A stretch of 64,000 bases of DNA from Thecaphora thlaspeos. Its lineage: Eukaryota > Basidiomycota > Ustilaginomycetes > Urocystidales > Glomosporiaceae. Numbering within the stretch: position 1 is the first letter of the stretch; each line of letters opens with the position of its first letter. Under the pieces are notes generated by a model. The model saw only the letters and a list, made by a program, of their open reading frames with translations. It was not told the origin of the DNA and searched no databases. Below, in pieces: positions 10,318-20,687 of this stretch. The stretch lies in assembly GCA_900291925.1 (NCBI GenBank), contig UWYS01000007.1, positions 496,001-560,000 of the forward strand. Direction: 5' to 3'. The position numbers were made by a program, and so were the translations under genes.

Positions 10318-11634
10318 TCACACGAACCTCGCCATCTTTCTCGGCGGACTCTCCTCTGCGCCGTGCCGGCCGATCTCGCCCTGCGCTTCGCCCACGGCGA
10401 ATATCAGCTCGGTGTCGACACCGACCAGATCGCCGTACTCGTCTATGACGCTCTCGTACGTCTCCTGCAGCTTGACTATCCTCTCGTGCTTCGGCAGCTG
10501 CGTGAGGATGTCCTTGTTGAAGCGGAACAGCCTCGCCTTGACCTGCAGCCGGTAGGCTCGCACCTGGTCGCCATCCTCGGGATCGAGGTTGAGCAGCTGC
10601 AGCATCTCGACCAGCCGATTCCACTGCCGCGGCGCAATCTTCCACTGCAGCCGCTGCTCCTCGATCCACTTGCGGTCGATGGGCGCCTTGAGCCTGCCCT
10701 CGGCCTTTGCGACGTCGACGAAGCCGCCCAGTGCCAGCAGCCGCCTAAGGTCGGAGCCGTCGCGCAGGCGGTCGAACGCCTCGGATGGATCCTCGACCGT
10801 CATCTCGGTCACTTCCTTTCGCTTGAGCATCTCGCCGTGGACGGTCGTGTAGAGGGCGCCACCGTGTCCGTTCTTCTGGTAGGGGGGCAGCACGACGATC
10901 TGGCTGAGGCGCATCCTCGCCGCATCGGGCCAGCACCAGAAGCGGTAGAGGCTGGTGTACCCGACAAAGTGCCAGCTAGGCGCATCGTCCGGCGTCGGAC
11001 CCTTTACCTTTTCGTAGAGGCAGAAGAACTCCCAATTGGCCTCCTCTTCCTGGATGTAGGAGGCGCCCTCGATGAAGAAGAGCGCAAAGATCTGCATCCT
11101 CCGGTGGTATTCGCGGAAGCCTTCGGTCTCCCAGGTAGAGCGGTAGATCTCGAATACCCGCGCATCCGGGTCGTTCTCGGAGAGCTTGCCGCCGCCGCTG
11201 TCTGCCGCTGCGACGCCGGCCCTGGCCTTACCCTTGCCCTTGCTGTCGGCCTTCCTCCTAGTATATGAGCTGATTCTCTCGCCGAGCGGCTTGAACGTCG
11301 AGGCATCGCGCGCGACCGCCTCGTCGAAGGCAGCCTGCTGGTCGCCCGAGAGGCAGTCATCTGGGAGGAACTCGTCTAGCGTCGCCCCGACATCGTCGAT
11401 CTTGGCTGTGGTGCTTTCGTTCTTGGCGTTGTAGTTGACCTTGAGGATGGGCTGCAGCGAGCCGCTGGCAAAGTGGAGGTTGACGGCGAGGCCCTGGTAG
11501 CCGTAGATGGTCTCTGCCTCACCGAATATAGGGTAGGTGAAGTACGGATGGAAGGCGTTGCTGGCGGAGAAGGGGGCGCCGACGAGCTTGAGAACGGTCG
11601 CGGTGTTGGAGTTGGCCGACCAGCTTTCGCTCAT
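10318..11634 (-). CDS. HAT1: histone acetyltransferase type B catalytic subunit Hat1
   Basis: Single exon from the ATG at 11634, 438 aa. The N-terminus with ANTATVLKL-like sequence, FHPYFTYPIFGEAETIYGYQ and NLHFASGSLQPIL is typical of the Hat1 N-terminal domain. The GNAT acetyl-CoA motif VVLPPYQKNGHGGALYTT lies near residues 246-263. Hat1 acetylates newly made histone H4 at Lys5 and Lys12, usually with the Hat2/RbAp46 chaperone, before chromatin assembly. The first ATG is chosen because the frame upstream contains only non-ATG codons. That upstream frame is a hexanucleotide repeat that would encode Arg-Asn repeats. The 3' end, with SPPRKMARFV, is intact. It shares a divergent promoter with the complex I subunit gene. 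Confidence 0.93.
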   Translation of the reverse strand: MSESWSANSNTATVLKLVGAPFSASNAFHPYFTYPIFGEAETIYGYQGLAVNLHFASGSLQPILKVNYNAKNESTTAKIDDVGATLDEFLPDDCLSGDQQAAFDEAVARDASTFKPLGERISSYTRRKADSKGKGKARAGVAAADSGGGKLSENDPDARVFEIYRSTWETEGFREYHRRMQIFALFFIEGASYIQEEEANWEFFCLYEKVKGPTPDDAPSWHFVGYTSLYRFWCWPDAARMRLSQIVVLPPYQKNGHGGALYTTVHGEMLKRKEVTEMTVEDPSEAFDRLRDGSDLRRLLALGGFVDVAKAEGRLKAPIDRKWIEEQRLQWKIAPRQWNRLVEMLQLLNLDPEDGDQVRAYRLQVKARLFRFNKDILTQLPKHERIVKLQETYESVIDEYGDLVGVDTELIFAVGEAQGEIGRHGAEESPPRKMARFV

Positions 11635-11635
11635 C

Positions 11636-11665
11636 TTGCGATTGCGATTGCGGTTGCGGTTGCGG
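11636..11665. repeat. hexanucleotide repeat (TTGCGA/TTGCGG)5
   Basis: Five head-to-tail hexamers, two TTGCGA then three TTGCGG on the + strand, begin one base beyond the HAT1 start codon. They therefore lie in the immediate 5' leader of the minus-strand gene. Confidence 0.9.
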
Positions 11666-12250
11666 CGGCAGCGGGGATTGAGGTGTTGATGTGGGTGCGC
11701 CAAGCTTGCAGCCTCTGTGCTGAAGTGGTTCTGATGAGATCAGGAGGTCGTTGGGGAGATCTGGTCTAGCAGCGAGAGGGCAAAGGGGCGGCGGTGTTGG
11801 TCTGAAAAGTGACAAGAGCAGGGCCGGAAAGCAACTTCGTGACGGCAGAGGCACGCGGCGCAGTGGCTCGAACCCTTTCCGCCTGCCCAACGCTCGACGC
11901 GACGGGCCGACGCGCTGAGTGCAGTGGCTCGACTCGGGCGATAGGAGCAGCGCTGCTGTGATCGGCAGGCGGCATGGGCCCGCTGCTGGGCGGCGCCGCG
12001 CCAAACTCGTCAGCGCAGGCCCACGGCCCTTTGGTCCACCGGGACAGCCACACCTTGCCCAGCCTGCAACGCCAGGCGGACCTTCTCGATTTCGCCATCC
12101 CTCGTATCACCCTCGTACCGCCCACGCCCTCCCCCTTTCACACTCAACTCTTCTCGCACTCGCCGCACGCCCACCTACAGGTACCTTCGTCGGCCTTCGC
12201 AATCGCCTCTCTTCACCGACCGCTCGGCCCACACACAGCGCTTGCACAAT
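11666..12250. promoter_or_regulatory. divergent promoter between HAT1 and complex I subunit gene
   Basis: The gap of roughly 0.6 kb between the two start codons must serve both genes. The half near 12100-12250 is pyrimidine-rich on the + strand, typical of leaders in this genome. No TATA box was recognised. Confidence 0.45.
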
Positions 12251-12857
12251 ATGGCCGTACGTAGCAACCGCACGGCTCCAACCTCTCGACGTTTCTTGTC
12301 GGCACCTCCTGGGTCGTGTCCTGAATGCTGACCCCTCTGCTCGTCCGCCTGCTCCTGCCCTGCTCTCTTCCTGCGCCTCCTCTGCCCTGCCCAGTCGGGA
12401 TTTGGCTTCAAGGGAGGACGACCCCGCTGCTTTGCGCACTGGCAGGAGTTCTCCAAGTGCTATGCCCAGTCCGAATCGCCAAAGGACTGTGCCGGAGAGA
12501 AGGACGACTACCTCGAGTGTCTCCACCACACCAAGGAAGTGAGTGCTCGCATCTCCATCCCTCCCTCTCCCTGTATCCGCGGACAATGCCTGGCGTGGGT
12601 TAGGCGGTCGCGAGCCGCGTCTGCTCCTCCCACCTCCTTACTGACCTGTCTTTCGATCATTCGCCCAATCTGCTGCCACACCTCAGATCGCACGAGCAAA
12701 GGAGATCAAAGACCACTGGCTGCAGAGGCAGGCCAAGGAGGCGGCACAGGAGCGAGAAAACGGAGAAGTCAGAGCTACATCATGCATCCTCGACCTCGGA
12801 CTCATAAACTCGGACAGCAGCAGCGGCGGCGGCGCCAAGAAGGAAGAGGCGCAATAG
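12251..12857 (+). CDS. mitochondrial complex I subunit, NDUFS5 / 15-kDa type (twin CX9C)
   Basis: Three coding exons: 12251-12256 (only ATGGCC), 12395-12538 and 12687-12857, giving 106 aa. Spliced start: MASGFGFKGGRPRCFAHWQE. Two CX9C motifs are visible (CFAHWQEFSKC and CAGEKDDYLEC), the CHCH fold that Mia40 oxidises in the intermembrane space. SGFGFKGGRPRCF is characteristic of the NDUFS5/NIPM accessory subunit of NADH:ubiquinone oxidoreductase. The 6-nt first coding exon is followed by a consensus GTACGT donor; without it exon 2 has no ATG in frame at the right place. The C-terminus is extended (SDSSSGGGAKKEEAQ). The presence of this gene together with QCR9 shows a conventional respiratory chain. 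Confidence 0.88.
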
Positions 12858-13738
12858 ACCAACCACGACCCGCCCACTCGCACGCTTGCTCGCTCGCAAT
12901 TCGGCAGTACCCGACTCACTGATCCAGGGTCAGATGTCGAGAGACGTTGTCGCGTGATGCAATCTCAACCCACGGTTTCGTTCGACGAACAGGCCTGCGC
13001 CGAAGTGTGTGACGATCGAAGGCGACGCCTGCCGAGGCGATAGGGAGGCGTCGTCCTGAATCCCCAGGGTCATGACATGACACGCCTCGGCATGGCCGGT
13101 GCCTTGGACAAAGCGAGGCGCACCAGAGGGGCGAGTAGTTGCGTGGTCAACTAGCGCCACGACTCTCTCCAAGGCGGTGGGAGCAGCTGCGGTCCCAAAG
13201 GTCCGCGGCTACCCTCGCTCATCACGGACGGGAAGGAGGATCCTCGGCTGCGACCCATGTGCAGCGGTATTCGCGACTGACACTCCCTTGGTACGGACAA
13301 CTGCAGACCACACTGTCGATCGCCAGACCGGAATCGGTACAATCTCCGTTGCCCTTCAAAGGGACCGGCATCTGTAGATCATTCCGTGTCTCGATGTCGG
13401 ATGCCTCTCGAGAATGGGGGATGACAATAAGACAGGCCAGCGTCAATGATCACCAGGTCAGTTCCATCAACTGCAAGCCTTCACATCGCATTGACCGACG
13501 CCACCATCCGAGAATGGTCTCCCGATGTCTCCCTTGCCGCTATGGAGCCGGACACGTGATCTCTCCAATCGATGTCTCGGTCGTCACAGTCCACGGATCG
13601 ATGATGACAAAGGATGGTATCGATTACGGTGCCGGCCCGTCGCTGCACAGTATGAGATTACATCGTCCAGAAACAACAGAAAGATCCAACAACAAAGCTC
13701 TTCAAACGCTTCTCTCAGCAACTGGCCCCAGCGCTTCT
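12858..13738. other. convergent 3' intergenic region
   Basis: 881 bp between the complex I subunit gene and the IMD protein gene. Open frames on both strands lack conserved motifs. Nothing else was seen. Confidence 0.5.
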
Positions 13739-16700
13739 CTAACGAATCGTCTGCGGGCTATGGGCAAACGCCACTTTCCTCTCATGGCCGGCGTGGAGGT
13801 CCTCATAGCTCTGCCTGCCGTACATCCCAGCGTTGCCGTACTGGGGCTGCGGCGGCACCAGGTTGCCCTGGGGCCGCACGGGCATGCTCTGCCTGCGCAC
13901 GTTCATTTCGCGCGGGTCCTGACTGGCGGAGCGCGAGGGTGGCGGCCGTTGCTGTGACGACGGCTGAGGATGGGCTTGGGCCTTCGCCTGCGCCGCCGCC
14001 GCCGCCGAAGACATGCCGCTGGCGCTGCTGCTGCCGTAGTGGCGGACCGAGCAGCGCTGGCATCCGCAGACGTCCGAGTGCGGAGGCTCGAGGTCCATCG
14101 ACGGCGATGGCTGCGGTGGCATCGAGACGCGGTTGTTCCGCGGCGCCGGATCGCGGTAGCTGCCAAACTCGTTGAGGGGCGGAGGCGGAGAGGCGAGGTT
14201 GCGGGGCCCTGAAACACCGCTCGACGTGGGCAGGCTGTCGTGGTACCGTCGCATCGCCATGTTGGGGTCGTTCGTCCTCGAGGAGGACGCTGAGGGCGGG
14301 AGCTGCTGCTGACGGTCGCCGTAGCCCATCGAGTCGCTGCCAATGTAGCGCGAGGCCATCTCCGAGACGCGCCTCGACCCAGCCGCCGCCGCCAACGGCT
14401 CCACGGCAGGGGGCAGCGCCACCCGCCGGGCCGCCTTCTCCCTCTCGAGCGCGTTGAGCTCCCTCTGCGATCGTTCCAGCTCCTTTTCCTCCTGGTACCT
14501 CGCCTTCATCCGCGCCACGAAGCTGCGCTCGCTTGCGGTGGTGTCGGTGCTCAGCGTGCGGCTGACGCTGACGCCAGAGAGGCGGCTCCGTCCAACAGCG
14601 GGCGCGTACCGGTCTGGGTCGTAAGGCTCGCTCGCACCGGGCGCACCGTTGGTGTTCCTGCCATATGCGTCCGGACCGTTGCCGTTGCTGTAGAGGCTCG
14701 AGGCCGGCCTCGACGAGAACAAGGACGAGGTCATCGAGGCGTAGGCTCCGTACGGCGGCTCCGGCCAATCCGATCGCAGCGCCTGCTCCTCCCTTAGCCT
14801 CATCTGCAGCTCGCTGTCGCGTGCCTGCTGCCTCAAACGTTCCCGCTCCCTCTCCCACAGGCTCGTCTTGCGCGCGCGCGAGTAATCGTCCTGGCTGAGG
14901 CCGGCGTTCTGTTCGAAGCTCGTCGGCTCTTCGACCCGGCGTAGGTCGGAGGGATAGCGTGGGGTAGGCTCCGCCTCCGGGCTGAAGTCCTTGTAGCGGT
15001 CGAGGGCTCGCTCGGCGGGTCTGGCTTTACCAGGGCTCATCGCTCCTACCCCGACGCTGTTCTCTAGGATGCCTCGGAGCTGTCCCTCGTCTTCGCCTCC
15101 GCCTCCGCCTCCTCCCCTTCTGACCTCCTCCGCGTGCCGATCAGGCGTCATAGCACTTGGAGTGTTTCTCGATCCGAGCCTTTCGCCGTCGACGGGGGTC
15201 CTCGGCATCCGTCCGCCATCTTCGGAGCCTTTGGCGCTCTCGCTCCGGCTGAAGCTCGGCAGTGTCACCTCCGATCCATCCATCGGTGCAGAGAGGCGGT
15301 CCACCACAGTCCCTTCTGCGGTAGAGGAGTCCTTTCGATCGTGGGCGGAGGGATCAGACTCGTCGTCCTGCTCCGGACGATGCTGCGAACGTACTTCCTC
15401 CTGTTCCTCCTCAGCCTCTTCCTCTTCGATCTCATCCGCCGCCAAGCTGCTCTGCTCCCAGGTCTCGGGCTGCACCGCCATCGACTTTATCGTCGAGCCC
15501 GTCGGCGCCCTGTCGAGGCGGACGTCGCTGTCGTTGCTGCCACGGCCGGGCACGCCGAGTGAGTCTTGAGGGGCGGACGCCGCTGCTCTGCTCTCCGTGG
15601 CCCGCCTCTCGCCGCTGTACCTTAGCTCAGCGGCCTCGCCGAGAGCCTCACGTTCTGGTGCCGTTCGGGTCTGCGATGTCCGGGATGGCGGGGCGGCGGC
15701 AGCGGGGGCGTTCCCGGGGACGCTGAGGATGGAGGCGGTGTCGCCGTCGCCGGCGGCTCTGCTACGGATGGAAGCTCGGTCGGCAGAGACACGAGACGGT
15801 TCGGCGGCGGCCGTGGGAGCACGATCGACGAGGCGGTCGCTCTCGTCCAGCTTGGGCAGGTTGGCCATCGTGGTCGGCGTCGACTCCTCGGCCCGCTGGC
15901 TGGCCACCGATGGTGGCCTCCAGCCCAGCTGCTGGGCCCGCATCGCGGTCTGCACTTCCTCCTGCATCCTAGCCTGGGCCTCGGCCTGTGCTGCCGCGTA
16001 AGCCTGTATCTGCGCCTCAGCGTTGGCGAGAAATTGGGCGTGGAGAACCTCGTTCTCGTCGAGATCGGCCGGTTGGAGGGTGGGCATTGCCTCGGAGCTG
16101 GTGAAGTTTAGCCACTCGTTGAGCGAGCCGACGTGCGGGCCGATGCGGCGAACGGTCTCGCAACGCCTGCGGTAGTCGAGGTCCGCCAGGCCGCCAAATG
16201 TGCTTGCGACGACGAGCGAGGCGGAGTGGCTCTTTGCCGCCATCGAGCGCCAGTGGTCAGCCCTCGCGCGGCTGATTTCGGACGTGAGGCCTTGCACCGT
16301 GGCGATGTACTTGTCATGGCTCTCCAGCACCCGGCTGCTCGACGCCTTCTTGACGTTTTTCTCGTGGGCAGCGTTGGCCTTTTTGATCTTTGTGTCGAGC
16401 GAATCGACGAGCTCCTCGTGGGCGCGCTCCTCCTTGGCCACCTTCTTGAAGTACTTTGCGCACGACTCGTTGAGCGCCTCGTACTCGCGCTGGACTTTCT
16501 TGGCGTGCTTGGTCGAGACGTCATTGAGCGCGTCGAACATAGTCGATGCGACCGCAAGCGTCGACGAGGGCGCCTGCTGCACCGACTTGACCTTTGCCAG
16601 CTCACTGGCGCTCTTTGCCAGCTTGCGCTCGACCTTTGCCATCTTGGCGGCGAGGTCTCGGTACTCGTCGAGGTTGACCAGCAGGCCCTCGACCGCCTTG

Positions 16701-17212
16701 AGTGTCTTGTGCAGGTCGGCCCTCTCGATCGCAGGGACATCGCCGGCGGCGACCGTCGACGCTGCCGGTCCAAGACCGGGCGACACGGCGGCGCTAGGAG
16801 GCTGGCTGGGCGTGATCGGTCTCGGAGTCTGCATCGGCCCCGCCGAAGGGACGGGCGAGGTGGCGCGCCCTGCCCGCGCAGACGCAAAGTAGTCGCCGTA
16901 AGGCGACTGCGCAGCAGCGGCGGCCGATGGGCTGGGAGGGTTCGAGCCGCGCAGAGAGGACGGCGAGGCGAGGGAGCTGTAGGGGGCGGTGAGCTGGTTG
17001 TTCATCTGGAAGCTGCCGGACGCTCCCGCCGCCGGGACCTGGAGATTGGAGGCAACGGCGTACTGCGAATCCTGGCTGCTGAAGCCGGCGCTGCCGCTGC
17101 TCCTGTTCGTGTCGGCATGGCCGCCGCTGGTGGCGACGTTAGAGGGCGACGAGATGGATGCCGAGGCCGGCTTGGCATCGGCCACGCCGATAAACTTCTG
17201 CATCCGCCGCAT
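13739..17212 (-). CDS. IMD/I-BAR domain protein (Ivy1-like)
   Basis: Single large exon of 1157 aa from the ATG at 17212 (MRRMQKFIGVADAK). The frame stays open upstream but has no further ATG; an upstream exon is possible because FSNRLT just before it looks protein-like. A helical IMD (inverse-BAR) domain spans about residues 160-375, with YRDLAAKMAKVERKLAKSAS, EYEALNESCAKYFKKVAKEE and DYRRRCETVRRIGPHVGSLN. Such domains bind phosphoinositides and bend membranes outward; yeast Ivy1 binds Vps33 and Ypt7 at the vacuole. The rest is disordered, Ser/Pro/Arg-rich, with a charged helical stretch LERSQRELNALEREKAARR near residue 915. Near the C-terminus is a compact Cys motif CGCQRCSVRHYG. Function beyond membrane binding is inferred. 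Confidence 0.85.
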   Translation of the reverse strand: MRRMQKFIGVADAKPASASISSPSNVATSGGHADTNRSSGSAGFSSQDSQYAVASNLQVPAAGASGSFQMNNQLTAPYSSLASPSSLRGSNPPSPSAAAAAQSPYGDYFASARAGRATSPVPSAGPMQTPRPITPSQPPSAAVSPGLGPAASTVAAGDVPAIERADLHKTLKAVEGLLVNLDEYRDLAAKMAKVERKLAKSASELAKVKSVQQAPSSTLAVASTMFDALNDVSTKHAKKVQREYEALNESCAKYFKKVAKEERAHEELVDSLDTKIKKANAAHEKNVKKASSSRVLESHDKYIATVQGLTSEISRARADHWRSMAAKSHSASLVVASTFGGLADLDYRRRCETVRRIGPHVGSLNEWLNFTSSEAMPTLQPADLDENEVLHAQFLANAEAQIQAYAAAQAEAQARMQEEVQTAMRAQQLGWRPPSVASQRAEESTPTTMANLPKLDESDRLVDRAPTAAAEPSRVSADRASIRSRAAGDGDTASILSVPGNAPAAAAPPSRTSQTRTAPEREALGEAAELRYSGERRATESRAAASAPQDSLGVPGRGSNDSDVRLDRAPTGSTIKSMAVQPETWEQSSLAADEIEEEEAEEEQEEVRSQHRPEQDDESDPSAHDRKDSSTAEGTVVDRLSAPMDGSEVTLPSFSRSESAKGSEDGGRMPRTPVDGERLGSRNTPSAMTPDRHAEEVRRGGGGGGGEDEGQLRGILENSVGVGAMSPGKARPAERALDRYKDFSPEAEPTPRYPSDLRRVEEPTSFEQNAGLSQDDYSRARKTSLWERERERLRQQARDSELQMRLREEQALRSDWPEPPYGAYASMTSSLFSSRPASSLYSNGNGPDAYGRNTNGAPGASEPYDPDRYAPAVGRSRLSGVSVSRTLSTDTTASERSFVARMKARYQEEKELERSQRELNALEREKAARRVALPPAVEPLAAAAGSRRVSEMASRYIGSDSMGYGDRQQQLPPSASSSRTNDPNMAMRRYHDSLPTSSGVSGPRNLASPPPPLNEFGSYRDPAPRNNRVSMPPQPSPSMDLEPPHSDVCGCQRCSVRHYGSSSASGMSSAAAAAQAKAQAHPQPSSQQRPPPSRSASQDPREMNVRRQSMPVRPQGNLVPPQPQYGNAGMYGRQSYEDLHAGHERKVAFAHSPQTIR

Positions 17213-18118
17213 CGTGAGGCGGTTGGAGAATCCGAGGATCCGAAGGTCGAGCAGGTGATTCGTCAAAGGAGTTCCACTCTGTCGGACGGGTTCCGAGATT
17301 TGCGATCGGCCTGGTCAGGCCTCTTGAGTAGATGGCAGCCGTCCGCCGTTCGGGTGCGGGTGTCCAGGACGATGGTGGATGTTGCTGTATTCCCCTTGTG
17401 TCCCGAGGCTTCGCAATGTGCTTGGAGCAAGGAAGCCAGGTCGTGCGCGAGGCCAGAAGAAGAAGCAGGCCTACAAAGCGAAATCTCCCGTGACGGGCTC
17501 GATGTTGGCTGGCTCCAGAGTAGTCGTCTCGAGGTAGTCGTCTCCCAGGATTGGTGCGCGTCGGTGATGGCTTCAGTCAGGGGGAGTCTTCGAGGTCGAG
17601 AAGACGCTGTTTACTGTGGTGAACGGTGGGATGCGAGTCTGCCGAAGGACGAGTCCGTGTGCTGGCTGGAAAATAAGAATAGGGCGGACCAATCTACTGG
17701 GCGTCAAGGCAGGACGAGCAGGACAGGGGAAGAGGTCGACGCTGCTTGGACCTTGAATCCTTGATTCTTATTGTATTGAATGACGGTCCCCGAGCGTCCG
17801 CGGTGTGGTCCACGCACAGAACGCGGGAGCCCCTGATCTTGCGGCAGCCTGCATCGAAATACCCTAAAGGGGTCCAGCCTGCAGCGGGGCCCAGGATCCA
17901 AGCCAAGGCCCGATTGCCGGGGCGCCGTGCTGCCGGCCGATAAGTAAGTGATCGGCCGTTCCCGGCTGGCTGGCTTATTTCAAAGCAAAGAGGCGCGAGG
18001 GGACCGGGCGAGCGCCCCCGCCGGCCACGGTTTGGAATTCGATGCATTACCAGAAGACCCGACCATCGACCTCCATCCCCTAGCATCACCGACCACCATA
18101 CAACCCGCGAGCTCCACC
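17213..18118. promoter_or_regulatory. divergent promoter between IMD protein gene and QCR9
   Basis: 906 bp between start codons. No gene is supported. CT-rich sequence lies within about 60 bp upstream of QCR9 (18060-18118), consistent with a short leader. Confidence 0.45.
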
Positions 18119-19100
18119 ATGTCCGTCTACAACATCATCTACAACACCGTCTTCAAGAGGAACTCCATCTAGTGAGTGTGGCCGTCTGCCGTCCGAGCGA
18201 GCATGACGGATGCTCTCACGGCTGGTCGCAGCGACCCCCCGCAGAGGATCACCGAAGCAGGGATGATGACAAGCGTTCAAGCTCGGCTGAGATTGGCTTG
18301 CTGACTGCTATGATGCTCTTCTGTGCCCGCCATCTTCCAATCTTCGTCGATGCTCCTATCTGGACTCGCCGTTCCATGCTTGCCTCCACCTCCGCCTCGA
18401 CCAATGAACTCTCTGCTTGTGCCTCCTGCGCTGGCCTCCCTTCCGACCACTGATCCTTCCCATTCCGTACGGACAGCGTCGGAACCATCTTCTTTGGAGC
18501 GTTCGCTTTCGGAATCGGCTTCGACACCGCGACAACGAAGTGGTGGGACGCACACAACCGAGGCGTGAGTAGACTCCCGTCGCGGGAAGGAGGGGAGATG
18601 GCATCAGAATCAAGGACCTCAGGAAAGGCGAAGGGATAAAAGCAAAGTCTAAGATACTCTGCTGTGGGGCGATGATGGATCGTGAGGTGTCAGCGATCGC
18701 ACACTGCCTTCCGGACGGGCAAGAGTCGGTGGGGTGGCGAGAGCTGGTGTGGTGGCAAAGTCGCCGTTCAGAGTCACAGGGACAACTCGCGCACGCCCGG
18801 GATGCGAGGCAGCTGCGTATGAGCCCGATAGCTGCAGGGCTATTGGTCAGCTGTGGATGATGCGCCAACGAAAGTCGCTGACTCTCCACTCCTTTTGCCT
18901 TGACGCTTTGCTCTCCGCAGAAACAATGGAAGGACATCCGTCACAAGGTAAGCAGTCCGATCTTCTTTAGGGCGGTGCCATGTCGGTCAGCGCCCCGTCT
19001 CTGGCACCTATGGTCTGACTTTATGCTCCCCTTCTCTCGTATTTGTCTGTCGTTTGCCAACTGCCAACAGTACCTCACTGAGGACTCCGATTCCGAGTAA
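18119..19100 (+). CDS. QCR9: ubiquinol-cytochrome c reductase subunit 9
   Basis: Four coding exons: 18119-18171, 18477-18564, 18921-18947 (27 nt) and 19071-19100, for a 65-aa protein; yeast Qcr9 has 66. Spliced product starts MSVYNIIYNTVFKRNSIYVG, has one membrane span (TIFFGAFAFGIGFDTATTK) and ends with WWDAHNRGKQWKDIRHKYLT and an acidic tail. Qcr9 is a small subunit of complex III in the inner mitochondrial membrane, lying near the Rieske protein and cytochrome c1. Introns take up about 80 percent of the gene. Intron 1 starts so that TA of the exon and G of the donor form an in-frame TAG, so an unspliced message stops at once. Confidence 0.93.
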
Positions 19101-20687
19101 AGGCTGGACCGACGGACGCCTTGATGCAACTGCGGACCCATCCTCGATGTTAGAGTGCGGCGACGAACCGCTTCCTGTACACGATCTAACGTCCGATGCT
19201 TGCACCTCGATTTCTGGAGGAACACGGGGCAATCCAGAGATATTGAAGGTACACCGATGCGCTCGATGCGGGCCTTTTCGAACTGTCGCGCGAGCTTTCT
19301 CTGAGTCTTGCGTCTGCTCGCCTTTCGAGGCCTGGCACATCATACTCCCTGGAGGCCATGTCGGCTCATGGCATCAGGGCACGCCACTGAGAAAACGCAC
19401 GCAGCGGCCCTAATCAGACGTGCAACGCAGGTCCTATGATTCGATTCTGCGCAGACCAAGGTTCTCGACGACAGTGATGCGGCAACCATGGCGCTTGATC
19501 CTGCAAGTAGATGGCCAGACGGAACGCAACAAAAAGACGTGGCGCCTCGTGCGCAGATCGCGGCTCGAGGTCAAGGTCAGCCTTGCAGAGATCGACCGTT
19601 GCTCGATGATGCGCCCCTCTGACAGCCGCTCGACCACAGAATTTGCAGCTGATCGGCGGAACGGTCGTGTTGCTGATGGAGATCGTGCCACCTCTGACAG
19701 AACGGCGAGTCTCGAGCGGTAGAAGCCGGGCTCCCCCGCAGGACACGAAGCCCGCCACTCCGGCCATTTCGTAGTAGTTTGCCTCATATTTTCCTTGCGG
19801 TCGACGGGGAGAGCCTCGCGTCCTCTGGCGGACAGATAGAGTGGCGAAGAAGCTTTGTCGCGAGATGTCCGTTCACAGATAGCCCCGCGGCCTTCCCTCG
19901 TGCCTGTCGACGCCCAGTCTCCTTCAAGTCTTCAGGAAAGGCGTAGCGATATCCCCGGGAGGCCAGTTCTGAGTTCGCCATATTCTCAGCGACTGTCCCT
20001 CAACTTCTTCCAAGCACCACCGCCAGCCTCAAGGTGATAGCAGTGGAGAGCGATCGCACGATTGATCCACACTGACTGTAGAGACTGGGGCCGGCGCACC
20101 TGTAGCGACGCTTGCTATATGACAAGACCTATCCTTGCGGATCCGAAAGCTCATCAAGGAGGACCTCGACTTCGGGGATAAGCGCCGTTGTTGTCCGCGG
20201 AAGTCTATGCATCCGGCTATATCGGATCCCGTTTCCTCTCCTTGTTCCATTCCATCTGCCAAACAAGTGCTGAGATCGGAGCCGGCGAGCGCCATGCCTC
20301 GTTCCAGGTTCCACGTCCCATGAAACGGGGACGATGGAAGGGGGGGAGGATCTCGATGTGATACTGTACGTGTGGCCGATTACAGACCATTGCTTCATAC
20401 AGGATGTTGCTTCTTTGCAATGGCCAAGCTGGAAAGAGCCAGAGAGGCAGCGCGCTCATGCAAGGCCGTGGGACAAGGAGGAGACGGGGAGAAGAGGGCG
20501 CCTTTCAGAGAGGCAGGTCACCATCGTCTTTAAAGGAATCCCGTTGGAGGCCTCCGATCTCGACCCGGTCGCTGTCTGGGCGAGAAGGATTTCAAGATTT
20601 CTTTGTTCTCTTGTCTTGGCTCATTCTACTATCTGTATAGTGTCAGCGCTACGCGAGCAGGGTGCCGTTGTCTTGGTCGTACAGGAA
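19101..20687. other. gene-free region, 5' part of a long upstream tract
   Basis: About 1.6 kb 3' of QCR9. Short open frames on both strands have no recognisable motifs, and none pairs with plausible splice sites into a known protein. Confidence 0.5.

Noticed and set aside
11634..11703. Extended HAT1 start with Arg-Asn repeats
   Set aside because: The upstream codon is TTG, not ATG; the extension is a leader microsatellite.
16133..17764. 543-codon open frame on the + strand
   Set aside because: Antisense to the I-BAR protein; GC-rich coding DNA often keeps the opposite strand open, and no domain is present.
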